Shown piece by piece: positions 61,001-64,000 of a DNA stretch of 64,000 nucleotides; position 1 is the first letter of the stretch; each line of letters opens with the position of its first letter. A program made the position numbers and the translations under genes. The stretch comes from Straminergon stramineum. Taxonomy: Eukaryota > Streptophyta > Bryopsida > Hypnales > Calliergonaceae. The notes under the pieces are model-generated. The model searched no databases. It saw nothing but the letters and a program-made list of their open reading frames with translations, and was not told the DNA's origin. The stretch covers positions 12,715,001-12,779,000 of the forward strand of contig OY987266.1 in NCBI GenBank assembly GCA_963920665.1, read 5' to 3'.

Positions 61001-62560
61001 AGAATCTAAAGCAACCAAGAAGGGTGTATTTGGGAGCTTCAATATTATTGATTTTTTGTGATATGCCTATAAAATTTGGAAGACATTTTTCTTAGCTTAT
61101 CTACTACCTTGTGTGAGAAATTTGGCTACAATGGACTTGGGATTTGTGAATTATACACAAAATACAACTAGGATGTGGGGGATGTGACTTGGCAAAAAGT
61201 TAATAGTAGAAAAATGTCCACCAAAGTTGGACATTATCTTTGACCAGGATAAAAATTGATATGTGAGTATTTGACAAGTTGATCTACATCATCAAAAAAT
61301 TTGAACAATTCTGAAATGATTGTCTATCATTTATGCTAGGTTGAAGCTAGCTATGCCAATTTCTAGATTATTGTGGAAATTATAGGATTCAGATTTGGGT
61401 AAAAAAGAATTTGGGAATAAGGTTTGGATTCTTTAGGGAAATAAGGTTATAAAGAGATTATACACAAATAATTTATACAACAAAGGCCGAGTACTATTTC
61501 CAACCTATTTGCCCAACACCATGACAACATTTTACACTCTTTGAATCATGAAATCAAACCATTGGACACTTGTGTGTGTCACATTGATTCATGTAGAGTA
61601 TGATTTATTTTGTTGATACTTCTAGTAGCTTGTTGCACATTGTTGTCTAGAACATTAATTTGTTCTTTTTAAAATTAAAATTAAAATCTCATTTCAATGA
61701 ATTTCTTTTTTAAGTTTTATATCCTCCAAACATCAAGCCAAAAGTGTGTAGGGCTTATTCACTGTGGATACACATCCTTATAAAGGGTTTTCTAACAACC
61801 TTATGGTAAAAGAGATTTGATTTGCCATATCAAACAAAACAAACAATAAACTAAACTTAATAGTATATATAGATGTCACACAATTTTTCTCAAAGCTTCC
61901 TCGATGAGTATCAATTAAATGAAGTGTGAGTTGTTTATAAGATTCATCATAAAAAAAAATGGATGATTGAATTACTTAAAATACTTTGAGTGTTGAAAAG
62001 TATTAAAAGAGTGCAAGAACCCCTCAAATTAATTAAAGCTCTTTCGGATGCATCAGTTATGATTGTTGTGAGCCTTTGTGAGAATTTTTTGAAGCAATTC
62101 GAATGAAAAACAAATAGAACAAGATGAAAAGGAGATGAAGGTAGATGAAAATGATTTTGGTGTTACAATAGTTGAATAGTCTTTACTTATCTAAATAAAT
62201 AATGTTTGGTTCTATTGTAAACTTTCATTTTAGAGCTCTTCATAAATTTGTCATACTTGCAAAAATAATGCAAGATGATATTGTTATGGAGGGATTGATT
62301 GAATTAACCCTAAAAGAACCTGAAAGCCCTTTTCCATCATACAATGTATTATGAATTTGATGGTATTTGATTAGAAAAATATAGACCAAATACTTTTTTG
62401 TACAAATCAAATTAATGTTCATGATAGTATGTAAATAAAGATATATCATAATTCATATACTAAACCACAATCGAAGAGTTATAAAGCTAAATATTAGTCG
62501 TATAGAGGGACCCCAAGTGCCTTTCAAGGGTTAATTTGAGTAGCAACCTAACCTACCATA
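61001..62560. other. AT-rich sequence, no gene recognised
   Basis: It might be the interior of the element started by the possible LTR at 60609, but I could not identify any Copia protein motif. At about 62506-62535 'gggaccccaagtgcctttcaagggttaa' resembles a family A terminus. Confidence 0.35.
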
Positions 62561-62746
62561 TATACTTCTTTTTTTTGCACTTTTTATTTATTTTGTATGT
62601 GTGTCTGTCTGTGTGGCAGTGGCCCAAGTGGAAACTGACTGTCTTTTCTTTGTTTGGAACTGCAAGAATCCAATGGACGCAGGGAGTCCCGGGATTTGAA
62701 CTGAAAGTTTGACGTGAGGCCGAAGACTGGAAGGCCGAAGTCTGGA

Positions 62747-62770
62747 GACCGGAAGACCGGAAGACCGGAA
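62747..62770 (+). repeat. Three exact GACCGGAA octamers in tandem
   Basis: Consecutive units at 62747, 62755 and 62763, preceded by looser 'gaagtctgga' and 'gaagactgga' variants. Part of a GC-rich block of unknown origin. Confidence 0.85.
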
Positions 62771-62895
62771 CTCTAGAAGGCCACAGGACTTGGGGACCGG
62801 TGTGAGTCACCGAGCCAACGGTGGAATCCATCATGCACGGTACTGGATCGCCACGTGTGATCCCCTGGAGACTCGTTGAAGGTTCCGTTGAGCGG

Positions 62896-62936
62896 CTTCC
62901 TTTCCTTTCCCTTCCCTTCCCTTCCCTTCCCTTCCA
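62896..62936 (+). repeat. (TTCCC)n microsatellite
   Basis: About eight pentanucleotide units ('tttccctt', then repeated 'cccttcccttccc'). Creates the Arg/Lys/Gly-rich start of a minus-strand frame at 62553-62945 that is not a gene. Confidence 0.9.
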
Positions 62937-63039
62937 AGACGACACCCAAACTGCATCACTGAAAATACCACCTCTCTAGTCCCTATTCCCTAGTAAGTCT
63001 CTCCTGTAGTCCCCTAGTGAACCATTAAAATACTCCCAA

Positions 63040-63480
63040 AGAAAAAAAAATTAAAATTAAAATAGCCCACCCCCGACCCCTTTCTTGGATGGTGGCATTG
63101 GTGGGGGTGTGCGGCCTTTTTCAAAATCATGCAGCCCTGACCTCCCATGATTGCCAGACCATCCGGACCCCCTCCCCCGCCCCTTTCGTTCCAATGTCCG
63201 CGTCTCCAAGCAAAGCAAAGCAAAGGAGGGCCCCTCCCTGAAGAAAACCCGAATGTAAAGGGCCCCTCCCTGATGAAAACCCAAATGTAAAGGCCCCTTT
63301 GTCAATGCCCTGGGTTATCTTTACTAAGCTTGTCATGCACTCGCTCTAGGTGGGGGCCCCATATTTACCGTACCCCTGGGGTAGGTAAGTTTCAAACACT
63401 TGGGGTGTAGTGTTCGGGATACTTTGGGGGAGTTAAGTTAACTTATTATACCAGCTAATTTCCTCCAAGTCCCACGTTGA
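63040..63480. other. GC-rich block with a 32-bp tandem duplication (63228-63291)
   Basis: Units at 63228-63259 and 63260-63291 read 'gggcccctccctgaagaaaa' plus 'cccgaatgtaaa' with two mismatches, and a third starts at 63292 ('ggcccctttg'). Three overlapping minus-strand frames cover the block and are artefacts of its composition. It may be the body of a GC-rich repeat ending in the poly(A) tails that follow. Confidence 0.5.
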
Positions 63481-63499
63481 AATCGCTTTTTCAAGTATT

Positions 63500-63850
63500 G
63501 GGTCAGGTTATTTTCTCTCTCTTTTTGTTTTAACTCAAGATAGAAAATTTGAAGATTTTTTTCGCTGGGTGCCTTTGCCAGAGGGGCTTCACACCCCTCT
63601 GTTGAGGTGCATTGTGGTCCTGATTTTGGCTTGGTGGGTGCTGTTCCCTGTGTTAGTGTTTCTTTGGTGTGGTTTTAGGTGTTAAGTGTTAACCAAGAAA
63701 AAAAAAAAAAAGAAGTGGAAATTCTTAGTCTTGTGCTGTGTTTCAGGGCTCGAAAATGTAAAGATGTTTCGCCAGGGACTGGTTCCCTTGGTTGCTATGT
63801 ACTGTTTCCCCTATCAATGGAAATCGTCCATGTGTTTCAAGAAAAAAAAA
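63500..63850 (+). mobile_element. Possible retroposon 3' ends with poly(A) tails
   Basis: Two A-tracts, at about 63691-63706 and 63841-63850, each follow T/G-rich non-coding sequence ('gctgttccctgtgttagtgt' and 'gtttcccctatcaatggaaa'). This is how 3' ends of LINEs or processed copies look. No coding part is recognisable and no target duplications were found. Confidence 0.3.
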
Positions 63851-64000
63851 ATTTTGAAGATTTTTTCACTTGCTTTTTGCCAATGTTTTCAAATTGTAAA
63901 TGTTTTTTTTTCCCAATTCCGCAGACTAACTTTGAGCTAGCCGCCCATTTTTCCTGCACATTGTTTTGGGTGTTGACAAGAAGAAATATATTTTTTTTCT

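Noticed and set aside
62553..63336. Minus-strand frames of 69-130 codons
   Set aside because: They translate the (TTCCC)n microsatellite, the GACCGGAA octamers and the 32-bp duplication. Low-complexity artefacts.

Overview
The window looks like a stretch of a land-plant nuclear chromosome: AT-rich, gene-poor and full of decayed mobile elements. The evidence is an intron-split plant-type ChaC/GGCT2 gamma-glutamylcyclotransferase, a GPI-anchored arabinogalactan peptide gene, T-rich GT-AG introns, Ty3 elements with a chromodomain, a CACTA transposon with plant-type ends, and TTTAGGG repeats. I cannot fix the lineage. The low gene density suggests a large genome, possibly a non-flowering plant, but that is a weak inference.

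Only two protein-coding genes can be defended. (1) At 8676-11307 (+), six exons encode a 249-residue glutathione-degrading cyclotransferase with an unusual C-terminal tail of 9-10-residue K-L-L repeats. A GC-rich promoter/leader (about 7100-8675) lies upstream. (2) At 58792-58983 (-), a 63-residue classical AG-peptide precursor follows a probable 825-nt leader intron; a GC-rich first exon and promoter lie at about 59.83-60.15 kb. The two genes are 47 kb apart and show no functional link.

The rest is layered repeat sequence. 0-5 kb: copies of a dispersed TIR repeat (family A). 5.3-6.0 kb: an unexplained GC-rich island. 12.5-14.6 kb: a LINE 3' end split by a 943-bp TIR transposon, whose removal restores the LINE reading frame. 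14.65-15.15 kb: a tandem repeat. 16.6-22.5 kb: two Ty3 halves facing each other (LTR-gag-protease on +; RNaseH-integrase-chromodomain-LTR on -), with a 344-bp foldback in the + half. 23.4-24.2 kb: a 746-bp TIR element. 24-40 kb: AT-rich, mostly unassignable sequence with tandem blocks and one more GC-richer patch at 31.6-32.5 kb. 40-43 kb: family A, a ~212-bp tandem array, telomere-like repeats and a ~115-bp array. 43.08-49.43 kb: a probable CACTA element with 44-bp and 64-bp tandem blocks. 50.5-51.0 kb: a GC-rich inverted repeat. 51.3-55.0 kb: more family A and B repeats. 55.23-55.50 kb: a clean 269-bp MITE. 60.6 kb: a possible Copia-type LTR. 62.6-64 kb: GC-rich simple repeats and probable retroposon poly(A) tails.

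I found no rRNA or tRNA gene, no CRISPR array and no gene cluster that behaves as a new system. The most notable items are the cyclotransferase repeat tail, the inverted Ty3 pair with its foldback, the frame-restoring nested insertion, the CACTA element and the six-copy family A repeat.
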